A stretch of 64,000 bases of DNA, taken from contig NZ_JACIFP010000001.1 in the NCBI RefSeq assembly GCF_014197435.1, positions 1,550,001 through 1,614,000 of the forward strand, written 5' to 3'. The notes under the pieces are model-generated. The model was not told where the DNA came from, ran no database searches, and saw nothing but the letters and a program-made list of their open reading frames with translations. The translations under genes and the position numbers were made by a program. Shown piece after piece: positions 50,352-59,433 of this stretch (within the stretch, counting starts at the first letter, position 1; every line of letters begins with the position of its first letter). The DNA comes from Gordonia humi (GTDB lineage: Bacteria; Actinomycetota; Actinomycetes; Mycobacteriales; Mycobacteriaceae).

Positions 50352-50485
50352 CGAGTCGGGAAACCGACACGTGTGCGCCCGATCCGCAGTCCGGACAGGG
50401 GCGATCGGGGCGAACGCGCGGTGCGGACCCGGGAGCCACCGGGGGAGGCGTCTCGCGGCGCGTCGTCTCGCATAGACTGGCATGC

Positions 50486-52771
50486 GTGAGCGCCCAGGTA
50501 GATACCGTTTCCCACGCCGTCGATACGCCCGATACGCCGCAGCCGTATGCAGAGCTGGGTCTGAAGGACGACGAGTACGCCCGGATCCGCGAGATCCTGG
50601 GTCGTCGTCCGACCGACGCCGAACTCGCGATGTACTCGGTGATGTGGTCCGAGCACTGCAGCTACAAATCGTCGAAGAAGCATCTGCGCTACTTCGGGGA
50701 GACCACCACCGACGAGATGCGCGCGGGCATGCTCGCGGGCATCGGTGAGAACGCGGGCGTGGTGGATGTGGGTGACGGTTGGGCGGTGACCTTCAAGGTC
50801 GAGTCGCACAATCACCCGAGCTACGTCGAGCCCTACCAGGGGGCGGCGACCGGTGTCGGCGGCATCGTCCGGGACATCATGGCGATGGGCGCCCGTCCGA
50901 TCGCGGTGATGGATCAGCTACGCTTCGGCGCGGCCGACCACCCCGATACGCGCCGCGTGGTGGACGGCGTGGTCCGCGGTGTCGGCGGCTACGGTAATTC
51001 GCTCGGCCTGCCGAACATCGGTGGTGAGACCGTGTTCGACCCCAGCTACCAGGGCAATCCGCTGGTCAACGCGCTGTGCGCCGGTGTGCTCCGCGCCGAG
51101 GACCTGCACCTGGCATTCGCTTCGGGCGCGGGCAACAAGATCATCCTGTTCGGCGCCCGCACCGGTCTGGACGGCATCGGCGGCGTGTCGGTGCTCGCTT
51201 CGGAGACCTTCGACGACACCGCCGAAGACGGGCCCAACCGCAAGAAGCTGCCGAGCGTTCAGGTCGGCGACCCGTTCACCGAGAAGGTTCTCATCGAGTG
51301 CTGCCTCGACCTGTACCGCGAGGGTCTGGTCGTCGGGATCCAGGACCTCGGCGGAGCCGGACTGTCGTGTGCGACGAGTGAACTCGCCGCGGCGGGCGAC
51401 GGCGGCATGCGCATCGACCTCGAGCAGGTCCCGACGCGCGCTGACGGCATGACCCCGGCCGAGGTGCTCTCCAGCGAGTCGCAGGAGCGGATGTGCGCCG
51501 TCGTCGCTCCGGAGAACGTCGACCGCTTCATGGAGGTGTGCCGCAAGTGGGATGCGTTGGCCACCGTGATCGGCGAGGTCACCGACGGTGAGCGCCTCGA
51601 GATCATGTGGAACGGCGAATGCGTCGTCGACGTGCCGCCGCGGACCGTCGCCCTCGAGGGCCCCGTCTACGACCGCCCTCTGGCCCGTCCGGACTGGCAG
51701 GACGACGTCGTCGCCTCCACGACCGCGGGTCTGACGCGTCCGGAGACCGGCGACGAGCTCCGCGCGACGTTCCTGAAGATGCTGGCCAGCCCCGCGCTGT
51801 GCAGCCGCAAGTTCATCACCGAGCAGTACGACCGGTACGTCCGCGGCAACACCGTCCTGGCCGAGCACGCGGACTCCGGCATGATCCGCATCGACGAGCA
51901 CACCGGTCGCGGCATCGCGATCTCGACCGACGCCTCCGGCCGGTACACCTACCTCGATCCGTACAACGGTGCGCGGCTCGCACTCGCCGAGGCGTTCCGC
52001 AACGTCGCCGTGTCGGGTGCCAGACCCGGCGCGGTGAGCAACTGCCTGAACTTCGGCTCACCCGAGGACCCGGCGGTCATGTGGCAGTTCAGCGAGGCCG
52101 TCCGCGGTCTCGCCGACGGCTGCGCAGAACTCGGAATCCCGGTGACCGGCGGCAACGTCAGCTTCTACAACCAGACCGGATCCACCGCGATCCTGCCGAC
52201 CCCGGTGGTCGCGGTGCTCGGCGTCATCGACGACGTCCGCCGCCGCATCCCCAACGGAATCGGCACCGAGCCGGGCGAGACCCTGATCCTGATGGGCGAG
52301 ACCCTCGACGAGTTCGACGGCTCCATCTGGTCGCAGGTCGAACACGACCACCTCGGCGGCGTGCCGCCGAAGGTCGACCTTCAGCGCGAGCGGCTGCTCA
52401 GCGACATCCTCATCGCAGCCTCGCGCGACGGACTCGTCTCGGCCGCGCACGACCTCTCCGAGGGAGGCCTGATCCAGGCCGTCGCCGAAGCCGCGCTCGC
52501 CGGTGAGACCGGCTGCCGCATCCTCCTCCCCGAGGGCGCGGACCCGTTCGTCACTCTGTTCTCCGAGTCGACCGGCCGCGTCCTCGTCGCCGTTCCGCGG
52601 ACCGAGGAGTCGCGATTCACCGGCATGCTCACCGCACGCCAGATGCCGTGGACCCGGATCGGCGTCGTGGACCAGGGCAGCGACAGCCTCGAAGTCCAGG
52701 ACCAGTTCTCGGTGACGCTCGACGAACTGCGCAAGACCCACGAGGGCACCCTGCCGAAGCTGTTCGGCTGA
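50486..52771 (+). CDS. purL: Phosphoribosylformylglycinamidine synthase II
   Basis: 761 residues, the small PurL that works with PurQ and PurS (not in window). Family segments: [100 protein letters not shown] and ISTDASGRY. It makes FGAM from FGAR, ATP and glutamine-derived ammonia, the fourth step of purine synthesis. The GTG at 50486 has TAGACT (50473-50478) seven bases upstream, so it is leaderless. Followed by a strong terminator. Confidence 0.97.
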   Translation: MSAQVDTVSHAVDTPDTPQPYAELGLKDDEYARIREILGRRPTDAELAMYSVMWSEHCSYKSSKKHLRYFGETTTDEMRAGMLAGIGENAGVVDVGDGWAVTFKVESHNHPSYVEPYQGAATGVGGIVRDIMAMGARPIAVMDQLRFGAADHPDTRRVVDGVVRGVGGYGNSLGLPNIGGETVFDPSYQGNPLVNALCAGVLRAEDLHLAFASGAGNKIILFGARTGLDGIGGVSVLASETFDDTAEDGPNRKKLPSVQVGDPFTEKVLIECCLDLYREGLVVGIQDLGGAGLSCATSELAAAGDGGMRIDLEQVPTRADGMTPAEVLSSESQERMCAVVAPENVDRFMEVCRKWDALATVIGEVTDGERLEIMWNGECVVDVPPRTVALEGPVYDRPLARPDWQDDVVASTTAGLTRPETGDELRATFLKMLASPALCSRKFITEQYDRYVRGNTVLAEHADSGMIRIDEHTGRGIAISTDASGRYTYLDPYNGARLALAEAFRNVAVSGARPGAVSNCLNFGSPEDPAVMWQFSEAVRGLADGCAELGIPVTGGNVSFYNQTGSTAILPTPVVAVLGVIDDVRRRIPNGIGTEPGETLILMGETLDEFDGSIWSQVEHDHLGGVPPKVDLQRERLLSDILIAASRDGLVSAAHDLSEGGLIQAVAEAALAGETGCRILLPEGADPFVTLFSESTGRVLVAVPRTEESRFTGMLTARQMPWTRIGVVDQGSDSLEVQDQFSVTLDELRKTHEGTLPKLFG

Positions 52772-52780
52772 TCGAGCGTT

Positions 52781-52824
52781 CCGACGAGGGCCGTGCCGGT
52801 GCATCCCGGCGCGGCCCTCGTCGG
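52781..52824 (+). terminator. Terminator of purL
   Basis: A 19-bp stem with one T-G pair (52781-52799 with 52806-52824) and a 6-base loop, followed by TTGTT. It separates purL from the CD225 cluster. Confidence 0.75.
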
Positions 52825-52941
52825 TTGTTCGGCGTCGACATGTCGCCCGATTGAACGCTCCGTTCTGGATGGATCGGGGCTATGCCGGTTACGATCAGTC
52901 GACTCGCCTGCACACCAGGGCAACTTCTACGAGGGGAAGAC

Positions 52942-53646
52942 ATGACGAATCCGCCCGGAAACAACGGCGACTCCGCCGATCAGCCGGACCCGTTCGCCGA
53001 GACTCAGTTCGGGCAGCCACGTCCCGACGCTCCGCAGCCGCCGCAGGGCGGTGACAACCCGGCTCCGACGCCCAACCCGTTCGGCGAGAACCCGTTCGCC
53101 AAAGACGCGCCGCAGTTCGGTGAGCAGCCTCCCCAGTACGGCCAGCCGCAGAGCGGGTCCGATTACGGCCAGCCGCAGGGCCAGCCCGACTACGGCCAGC
53201 CGCAGGGCGGGGCGCCGCAGTACGGCCAGCAGCCGCCCACATACGGCCAGCCCCAGCCGGACCAGCCCCAGTACGGTCAGCAGCCGTTCGGCGCCGTGCC
53301 CCAGTACCCGGCCAACCCGTACGCCGGTGCCGCGGCCGGACCGGCGCCGTCGAACAGCATGGCCTCGGCGATCATCGTCACCGTGCTCGGTTTCATCGGC
53401 GCCTGGTTCACCTGCCTGACCCTGGTGGCGGGCATCATCGGCATCGTCGCGATCGTGAAGGCCAACGGCGTCAACGGGCTGTGGACCGCGGGCGACGCGG
53501 CCGGATCTCAGCGTGCGGCCGCGGATGCGAAGAAGTGGTCGAACATCGCCTGGATCGCCTTCGGTGTCGCCATCGCCCTCTGGATCATCCTGATCGTCAT
53601 CCTCTTCGCGGTGGGCGGCTCGGCCGGCTACTACCACTTCGACTGA
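52942..53646 (+). CDS. CD225/dispanin-family membrane protein with YGQPQ repeats
   Basis: 234 residues, ATG preceded by GAGGGG. The first 145 residues are a disordered Pro/Gln-rich domain with about ten (Y)GQPQ-type repeats. The rest has two membrane helices around a cytoplasmic loop: IIVTVLGFIGAWFTCLTLVAGIIGIV, then AIVKANGVNGLWTAGDAAGSQRAAADAKKWSN and IAWIAFGVAIALWIILIVIL. The loop (V-x-x-L-W-x-A-G-D-x-x-x-A-x-x-x-A-x-x-A-K-K) is the CD225 signature shared with eukaryotic IFITM proteins. Role in bacteria unknown. Confidence 0.8.
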   Translation: MTNPPGNNGDSADQPDPFAETQFGQPRPDAPQPPQGGDNPAPTPNPFGENPFAKDAPQFGEQPPQYGQPQSGSDYGQPQGQPDYGQPQGGAPQYGQQPPTYGQPQPDQPQYGQQPFGAVPQYPANPYAGAAAGPAPSNSMASAIIVTVLGFIGAWFTCLTLVAGIIGIVAIVKANGVNGLWTAGDAAGSQRAAADAKKWSNIAWIAFGVAIALWIILIVILFAVGGSAGYYHFD

Positions 53647-53673
53647 CGTCGTCGACGACGCCGAGGAATCGAG

Positions 53674-54081
53674 ATGACGTCTCCGCACGAGCCCGGCGGT
53701 TTCGGGCAGGATCCGTACCACCGGGACCCGTATGCCGGCCCGAACCAGTACGGCCAGCCCCAGTACGGTCAGAATCCGTACGGGCGACCGCCGGTCGGCC
53801 CGAACCCGTACGGGCGCCTGGAACCGGAGAACAACCTGGTCTGGGGAATTCTGGCAACGATCTTCTGCTGCCTGCCGCTGGGTGTCGTGTCGATAGTGAA
53901 GGCGGCGTCGGTGAGCCGCTTATGGGCCGTCGGCGACTTCGCCGGAGCGCAGCAGGCCGCCGATGACGCCAAGAAGTTCGCGATCTGGAGCGCGGTGGCC
54001 GCTGTCGCGGTGTGGGTCGTCCTGGTGATCGTCTACGTGCTGTTCTTCGTGGTGCTCGTGGCCAGCACCTCCCACACCTGA
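53674..54081 (+). CDS. CD225/dispanin-family membrane protein
   Basis: 135 residues. A short Tyr/Gly/Pro-rich N-terminus (NQYGQPQYGQNPYGRPPVGP) precedes the CD225 domain: NNLVWGILATIFCCLPLGVVSIV, KAASVSRLWAVGDFAGAQQAADDAKKFAI and a second helix (VAAVAVWVVLVIVYVLFFVVL). The double cysteine in IFCCLPLG is the position palmitoylated in IFITM proteins. GAGGAAT precedes the ATG. It lies 27 bases after the first CD225 gene. Confidence 0.85.
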   Translation: MTSPHEPGGFGQDPYHRDPYAGPNQYGQPQYGQNPYGRPPVGPNPYGRLEPENNLVWGILATIFCCLPLGVVSIVKAASVSRLWAVGDFAGAQQAADDAKKFAIWSAVAAVAVWVVLVIVYVLFFVVLVASTSHT

Positions 54082-54082
54082 C

Positions 54083-54541
54083 ATGAGTGTCTCCGTCGGC
54101 ACCACCGACCGGATGCTGGGCGTCGTGACAGCCGTCGCCCGGCACCGCGTCGCGGGCCCCGCAGTGATCCTCGCAGGCGCGGCGGCCGCCGGGGCGCTCG
54201 TGTGGTTCGCCGATCCGATGACCCCCGGCGGGATCATTCCGCCGTGTCCGACGAACGCGCTGCTGCACATCGACTGTCCCGGCTGCGGCGTCTCGCGAGC
54301 CGTGTACTGCCTGTTGCACGGCGATGTCGCGGGCGCACTGCGATTCAACGCCGTCGCCGTCGTCGGACTCGTCCTGATGGCGGTGGCGTTCGTGACCTAC
54401 ACGGTGGGACTCTGGCGCGGCCGCCGGGTACGCAGCTGGCAGCATTGGCGGTACACGCCGACCGCGGTGATGGTCGTGATCGGCGTCTGGACCGTGATCC
54501 GCAACATTCCGATCGCCCCTTTCGACAGCCTGAAGGTCTGA
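54083..54541 (+). CDS. DUF2752 membrane protein
   Basis: 152 residues. The segment HIDCPGCGVSRAVYCLLHGDVAGALRFNAVAVV is the DUF2752 signature (C-P-x-C-G-x-x-R), with a further cysteine in IPPCPTN. Three membrane helices are predicted (AVILAGAAAAGALVWF, VVGLVLMAVAFVTYTVGL, AVMVVIGVWTVIRNI). The ATG follows the CD225 stop by one base, so it is in the same operon. Function unknown; the cysteines could bind metal or form disulfides. Confidence 0.85.
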   Translation: MSVSVGTTDRMLGVVTAVARHRVAGPAVILAGAAAAGALVWFADPMTPGGIIPPCPTNALLHIDCPGCGVSRAVYCLLHGDVAGALRFNAVAVVGLVLMAVAFVTYTVGLWRGRRVRSWQHWRYTPTAVMVVIGVWTVIRNIPIAPFDSLKV

Positions 54542-54548
54542 CAACTCC

Positions 54549-55136
54549 GTGAGCAATCCGTTCGACCCGCACACCCCCGGCGCCGACTCCGGCGACGAGC
54601 AGTGGACCGCCTATGAGCCGACGCAGTTCGCGCAGCGTCCCGATCTGCGCAAACACGACGATGTTCCTCCGCCCGTGCCTGGTCCGCCGACGGCCCAGCC
54701 CGAGTTCGGCATGCCGCTCCCGCAGGCGGCACCGCCGATGTACGGTTCGCCCTACCCGTACACCGGTCAGCCGTTCGCGCCCGGAGCCGCCGGACCCGCG
54801 CCACAGACCGGACAGGTCTCGTCGATCGTGGCCCTGTGTCTCGGCGGCCTGCTGACCGTCAGTTGCTACGGAACTCTCATCGGCATCGCACCCCTGGTGC
54901 TCGGCATCGTCGGGCTCACCAAGTCGAACTCGGTGAGTCGCCTGTGGTTCGCCGGACAGTACGACGCGGCGACGGCCGCGGCCGCGTCGTCGAAGAGGCT
55001 CGCGATGTGGGCGTGGATCTCGCTCGGCATCGGAGTGGCGCTGGCGATCATCGCCGTGATCGTGTTCGTGGTGTGGGCGGTCAACGTCGATCCGTCACCG
55101 CCGACTTATACGCCGTACCGGCCGTACGACACGTAG
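54549..55136 (+). CDS. CD225/dispanin-like membrane protein
   Basis: 195 residues from a GTG seven bases after the DUF2752 stop. A disordered Pro-rich N-terminus of about 90 residues precedes IVALCLGGLLTVSCYGTLIGIAPLVLGIVGL, the loop TKSNSVSRLWFAGQYDAATAAAASSKRLAM and a last helix (WISLGIGVALAIIAVIVFVVWAV). The loop fits CD225 more loosely than the two upstream copies. Last gene of the cluster. Confidence 0.75.
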   Translation: MSNPFDPHTPGADSGDEQWTAYEPTQFAQRPDLRKHDDVPPPVPGPPTAQPEFGMPLPQAAPPMYGSPYPYTGQPFAPGAAGPAPQTGQVSSIVALCLGGLLTVSCYGTLIGIAPLVLGIVGLTKSNSVSRLWFAGQYDAATAAAASSKRLAMWAWISLGIGVALAIIAVIVFVVWAVNVDPSPPTYTPYRPYDT

Positions 55137-55286
55137 ACCGCGCGCTGGTTCCATTCGCGACGGTGACGGCCGCGTCCTGCGGTAGCGACGTCTCCGCCGG
55201 AGCCGCACACGCATCTGTGCCGGTGTTCGGACACCTGTCCAGCAATTCGGCTACGAATGACGGCGAACACCTTTAGCGTGTGAGGA

Positions 55287-56363
55287 ATGACTCTGCGCGT
55301 AGTTGAATGGTCCACCGGAACCGTCGGACGGCATGCGATCGCCGGAATCGACGCCCACCCAGATCTCGAACTCGTCGGAGTGTGGGTGTCCGACCCCGCC
55401 AAGGTCGGCAAGGACGCGGGGCGTCTGGCCGGGCTCGACCGCGACCTCGGTGTCCTCGCCACCGACGACCGCGAGGCGTTGTTCGCGCTGAAACCGGATG
55501 CGATCGTGCACACGGCGATGACCGACGATCGCATCATGGAGGCGATCGCCGACCTCACCGAGTTCGTCTCGCGCGGGATCGACGTGGTCTCCTCCGGGCC
55601 CGTCCTGCTCCAGTACCCGTACGGGCTGGTGCCCGACGACATGATCACGCCGATCGTGGACGCAGCCCGCTCCGGCGGCGCCAGCCTGCACGTGAACGGC
55701 ATCGACCCGGGGTTCGCCAACGACGTGCTGCCGCTGTCGATGACGAGCCTGTCGCAGCAGATCGACAAGGTCGTCTGCATGGAGATCGCCGACTACTCGA
55801 CGTACTATCAGCCCGTCGTGATGGGCGAGCTGTTCGGTTTCGGCAAGCCGATGGATCACCAGTCGATGATCTTCACCCCCGGTGTGCTGTCGATGGCGTG
55901 GGGCAGCGTCGTCCGACAGATCGCCAAGGGCCTGGACGTCGCTCTCGACGAGCCGCTCGTCGAACGCGTCGAGAAGGTCCCGGCCGATCGGGACGTCGAC
56001 ACGGTGTCCGTGGCGATCGCCGAGGGCACGCTCGCCGCCGCGCACTTCGAAGTGGTCGGCCAGGTGAACGGCGAGGACCGGATCGTCCTGGCGCACTACA
56101 CGCGGACCAGTCCCGAGCAGTGCCCCGAGTGGCCCACACCCGACTCCGGCGACGGCTCGTATCGCATCGAGATCCACGGTGAGCCGTTCCTGCGGGTGGA
56201 GATGAGTCACCACGCCCGCACCGGCGACCACAACGTGTCCGGGATGATCGTCACCGCGCAGCGACTGGTGAACGCGGTGCCCGCCGTCGTCGCCGCCGAA
56301 CCGGGCCTGGTGACCGCTCTCGACCTGCCGCTGGTCACCGGTCGGGGGCTCGTGGCGACGTAG
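55287..56363 (+). CDS. DapB-like dehydrogenase
   Basis: 358 residues. The Rossmann start LRVVEWSTGTVGRHAIAGI and VGVWVSDPAKVGKDAGRLAG, followed by DAIVHTAM and VSSGPVLLQYPYG, belong to the dihydrodipicolinate-reductase-like family that includes 2,4-diaminopentanoate dehydrogenase and many uncharacterised mycobacterial proteins. True DapB is shorter (about 245 residues), so a lysine-pathway role is unlikely. TAGCGT at 55274-55279 lies 7 bases before the ATG (leaderless). Substrate unknown. Confidence 0.78.
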   Translation: MTLRVVEWSTGTVGRHAIAGIDAHPDLELVGVWVSDPAKVGKDAGRLAGLDRDLGVLATDDREALFALKPDAIVHTAMTDDRIMEAIADLTEFVSRGIDVVSSGPVLLQYPYGLVPDDMITPIVDAARSGGASLHVNGIDPGFANDVLPLSMTSLSQQIDKVVCMEIADYSTYYQPVVMGELFGFGKPMDHQSMIFTPGVLSMAWGSVVRQIAKGLDVALDEPLVERVEKVPADRDVDTVSVAIAEGTLAAAHFEVVGQVNGEDRIVLAHYTRTSPEQCPEWPTPDSGDGSYRIEIHGEPFLRVEMSHHARTGDHNVSGMIVTAQRLVNAVPAVVAAEPGLVTALDLPLVTGRGLVAT

Positions 56364-56408
56364 ACGGCCCTTCGCATCGGGACGGGCGCGCATGATCCAG
56401 GCGGCGCG

Positions 56409-57917
56409 CTACAGCGACCAGTTGTGCACGGGCTCGCCCTCGTGCATCAGTGTGCGGTAGTCGCCGACCATGCCGCGCAGCGCCCGCTCCCTGGTCTCAC
56501 CCGCGTCTTCGCGAGCCTTGACCGCGCGTCGTTGCCACACCGACCCCGTCTGCCGGGTGACGCACCGGCCCTCGATCACGCCGAGGTAGCGGCGCTTGGC
56601 CTTCTCGGAGACGCCGAACGAGTCGAGACCCTTCTCGGCCAACGGCAGCAGGCGACGCAGCGTCAGCTCGCCGGGGCTCACCCAACCGATGTCCGGCCAG
56701 TACATCTGCGAGTCGAGCCCCCACCGGGCCCCGGCGGCGAGGTTCTCGTGCGCCGCGTCGAACGACATCTGCGACCACAGCGGACGGTCGGCCTCGACGA
56801 GGCCCCGGACCACCCCGTAATAGAACGCGGCGTTGGCCATGATGTCGACGACCGTCGGGCCCGCCGGAAGCACACGGTTCTCCACGCGAAGATGCGCGTG
56901 GCCGTCGACGACGTCGTACACCGGTCGGTTCCACCGGTAGACGGTGCCGTTGTGCAGGCGCAGTTCCTCCAGCTCGGGAATGCGTCCGGCGTCCAGCTCG
57001 GCCACCGGGTCGGCATCGGACGAGACCGGCAGCAGGGCGGGGAAGTAGCGGGTGTTCTCCTCGAACAGATCGAAGATCGTGGTGATCCACCGTTCGCCGA
57101 ACCACACGCGCGGTCGGACGCCCTGATTGCGCAGCTCCAACGGTCGGGTGTCGGTGGCTTGTTCGAACACGGGGATACGGGTCTCGTGCCAGAGAGCCTT
57201 GCCCGCGAGGAACGGGGAGTTGCCGGCCAACGCCACCTGGACACCCGCGACGGCTTGCGCCGCATTCCAGTGCGCGGCGAAGTCCTCCGGCGCCACTCGC
57301 AGATGCAGTTGCAGGGACGTGCACGCCGCTTCGGGCAGGATCGAGTCCGTCGTCGTGTGCAGCCGGTCGGGCGACGTCCGCCCGGACAGCGGGACCCCGG
57401 CGATGTCGATCTCCATGTCCTCCCCGCGCGCGGCGAAGATCTGCTCGTTGAGCAGTGCGTAACGCGGGTTGGTCGATATCCACTGCCGCGCGAAGTGCTC
57501 GTGTCGCAGGGTCGGCAGCATGCCGACCATCAGCAGGTGGTTGCCTGTCGACGCCGCCCGCGACTCGGCGCGGTTCAGGGAGGTGCGCAGCATCTGTTCG
57601 AGGCTGACGGTGTCGCCACCGACGAACGGTCGCGGCGACACGTTGATCTCGATGTTGAACTGGCCGAGTTCGGTCTGGAAGTCCGGATCGGCGACGGCCT
57701 CGAGAACCTCGGCGTTGGCCATCGACGGTTCGCCGGCCTCGTCGACCAGGTTGAGCTCGACCTCCATGCCCAGCAACGGTTCCGGCGTCCGGCCTTGATC
57801 GGTGAAGAGCCCCTCCGACAGCATCCGGGCGATCGCCTCGGTGCCCCGTGAGACCTGCGATCGAAATCGAACTCGGTCTGCTCCGCTGAACTTCTGCTGG
57901 CTCACTTCGGCGCCCAT
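56409..57917 (-). CDS. Glutamate-cysteine ligase-like (ATP-grasp-like GCS family) enzyme
   Basis: 502 residues. LLGMEVELNLVDEAGEPSMANAEVLEA, ELGQFNIEINVSPRPF, GMLPTLRHEHF and TSLQLHLRV are typical of the GCS2/YbdK-type carboxylate-amine ligases; the glutamates of EVELN and EIN bind metal. The family joins glutamate to an amine, but the partner here is unknown: mycothiol producers do not need glutathione, and EgtA (ergothioneine) is another possibility. The ATG at 57917 or the GTG at 57920 could be used. Transcribed alone on the minus strand. Confidence 0.8.
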   Translation of the reverse strand: MGAEVSQQKFSGADRVRFRSQVSRGTEAIARMLSEGLFTDQGRTPEPLLGMEVELNLVDEAGEPSMANAEVLEAVADPDFQTELGQFNIEINVSPRPFVGGDTVSLEQMLRTSLNRAESRAASTGNHLLMVGMLPTLRHEHFARQWISTNPRYALLNEQIFAARGEDMEIDIAGVPLSGRTSPDRLHTTTDSILPEAACTSLQLHLRVAPEDFAAHWNAAQAVAGVQVALAGNSPFLAGKALWHETRIPVFEQATDTRPLELRNQGVRPRVWFGERWITTIFDLFEENTRYFPALLPVSSDADPVAELDAGRIPELEELRLHNGTVYRWNRPVYDVVDGHAHLRVENRVLPAGPTVVDIMANAAFYYGVVRGLVEADRPLWSQMSFDAAHENLAAGARWGLDSQMYWPDIGWVSPGELTLRRLLPLAEKGLDSFGVSEKAKRRYLGVIEGRCVTRQTGSVWQRRAVKAREDAGETRERALRGMVGDYRTLMHEGEPVHNWSL

Positions 57918-58042
57918 CACCCCATCGTGCCGTACGAGGCGGACGGCGGCCGAGGATCGGGATGAACACGCGGGGGACTCGCCGGGTCGAGATCGGCGGT
58001 TCGGGCGGGGAGCCGGCGGTCACGCCTGCCTATGATCGAGGA

Positions 58043-58900
58043 ATGCTCACCGCCGATCTGCACACCCATACCCGGTATTCGGACGGGACCGACACTCCAC
58101 AGGAGTTGTTGGCCGCGGCGCGGGCGGCGGGGCTGACCACGGTCGGGCTCACCGACCACGACACGGCCGACGGTTGGGCCGAGACCGCCGAACACGTGCC
58201 GGCCGGCATGCGGGTGATACCCGGAGCCGAGTTCTCCACGAAGCATCCGCGCGAGGACGGCTCGCTCGTCTCCGTGCACCTGCTCGGCTATCTGTTCCGC
58301 CCGGACGATGCGGCGATCGTCGCCGAATGGCACCGCATCGTCGACGAACGGACTCGGCGCGGAGAACGGATCGTCGAGAGCCTCGTCGCGGCCGGTTATC
58401 CGGTGACCGTCGAGCGGGTCCAGGAGATCGCCGGACGCAGCAACATCGGCCGCCCGCACATCGCACGAGCACTCATCGACGCGGGCGTGATCGGCAGCGT
58501 CGCGGCGGCGTTCGACGGAATCCTCGAAGACGGCGGACCGCACCATGTGACTCTGCGGTCCACGACGCTCGTCGACGGCATCGCGATGATCGCCGCGGCC
58601 GGGGGAGTGCCGGTCATCGCGCATCCGCGCGCCCGAACGGCGGCCGATCTGCTCACAGCCGACGTCCTCGCCTCTCTCGTCCCGCTCGGCCTGGTCGGGC
58701 TGGAGGTGCGCCACCCCGACCACGACGACGCCTCGCGTGCCGAACTCGCGGGCATCGCAACCGATCTCGGACTGCTGCAGACCGGGTCGAGCGACTATCA
58801 CGGCGCCAACAAGACTCTCCGCATCGGCCAGGAACGCACCGACGACGCCGTCGTCGAGGAGATCGTCGAGCGCGGCGCCGTCGCACCGTTCGTCGGTTAG
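58043..58900 (+). CDS. PHP-domain phosphoesterase (TrpH/RNase AM type)
   Basis: 285 residues. Metal-binding motifs in order: DLHTHTRYSDGTDTPQELL, GLTDHDTADGW, PGAEFST, the central IGRPHIARAL, VIAHPRARTA and TGSSDYHGANK, matching the PHP family of YciV/TrpH (3',5'-nucleoside bisphosphate phosphatase and 5' exonuclease). TATGAT (58031-58036) six bases before the ATG indicates leaderless translation. Followed after 4 bases by the sterol-carrier-like gene. Confidence 0.87.
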   Translation: MLTADLHTHTRYSDGTDTPQELLAAARAAGLTTVGLTDHDTADGWAETAEHVPAGMRVIPGAEFSTKHPREDGSLVSVHLLGYLFRPDDAAIVAEWHRIVDERTRRGERIVESLVAAGYPVTVERVQEIAGRSNIGRPHIARALIDAGVIGSVAAAFDGILEDGGPHHVTLRSTTLVDGIAMIAAAGGVPVIAHPRARTAADLLTADVLASLVPLGLVGLEVRHPDHDDASRAELAGIATDLGLLQTGSSDYHGANKTLRIGQERTDDAVVEEIVERGAVAPFVG

Positions 58901-58904
58901 TCCC

Positions 58905-59303
58905 GTGGCCCCGAAAGACAGGATCGACCCCGCCCAGACGCGTGCGGCGGTGCTCGCCGTGCAGGACTGGCTGCGCGACGAGACCCTCCCGAACCCGCCG
59001 CGACCGGCGTTGGCCGCGGCGGTCCGCGCCACCGCCCGCAGCATCGGACAGGACGCGCCCGGCAACTCGGTGGAACTGCGCGTGCCGCCCTTCGTCGCGG
59101 TCCAGTGCATCGAGGGCGTCCGACACACCCGCGGCACCCCGCCCAACGTGGTCGAGACCACCCCGCGCCAATGGCTGCTGCTGGCCACCGGACTCGAGTC
59201 CTTCGACGACGCGGTCGCCGACCACCGCGTCAGCGTCTCTGGGCATCGGGCGGGCGATGTGGCCGCTTTTCTCCCCGTGGTGCCGCTGCAGACCTCACCG
59301 TGA
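58905..59303 (+). CDS. Sterol-carrier-family-like protein (Rv0807-like)
   Basis: 132 residues from a GTG four bases after the PHP stop. The sequence (SVELRVPPFVAVQCIEGVRHTRGTPPNVVETTPRQWLLLATGL) is that of the small actinobacterial protein always found before purF; databases often name it sterol carrier family protein. In that fold the hydrophobic central strands bind a lipid-like ligand. Its position next to purF is conserved, but a link with purine synthesis is not known. Confidence 0.75.
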   Translation: MAPKDRIDPAQTRAAVLAVQDWLRDETLPNPPRPALAAAVRATARSIGQDAPGNSVELRVPPFVAVQCIEGVRHTRGTPPNVVETTPRQWLLLATGLESFDDAVADHRVSVSGHRAGDVAAFLPVVPLQTSP

Positions 59304-59384
59304 CGAGGATGCCGTCGATCACACGCTGAGCGTTAGTCTCCACACTCGGGGCGCCCGGAGTTTCCCCTCGGCCGGGCCCGGACA

Positions 59385-59399
59385 GTACCCTTGGGGTAC
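59385..59399. promoter_or_regulatory. Short palindrome upstream of purF
   Basis: GTACCC-TTG-GGGTAC, perfect 6-base arms, 35 bases before the purF start. It may be an operator or part of the purF promoter. Confidence 0.35.
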
Positions 59400-59433
59400 G
59401 CCCGCCCAGCCCACGACATCGGAGCGTCGCCTC

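Noticed and set aside
53130..53285. Repeats coding for YGQPQ considered as a CRISPR-like or minisatellite array
   Set aside because: The repeats are in frame, encode a Pro/Gln-rich linker of a membrane protein, and vary at codon third positions without regular spacers.
56409..57917. EgtA of an ergothioneine cluster
   Set aside because: No egtB, egtC, egtD or egtE homologue is adjacent, so the specific name cannot be supported.
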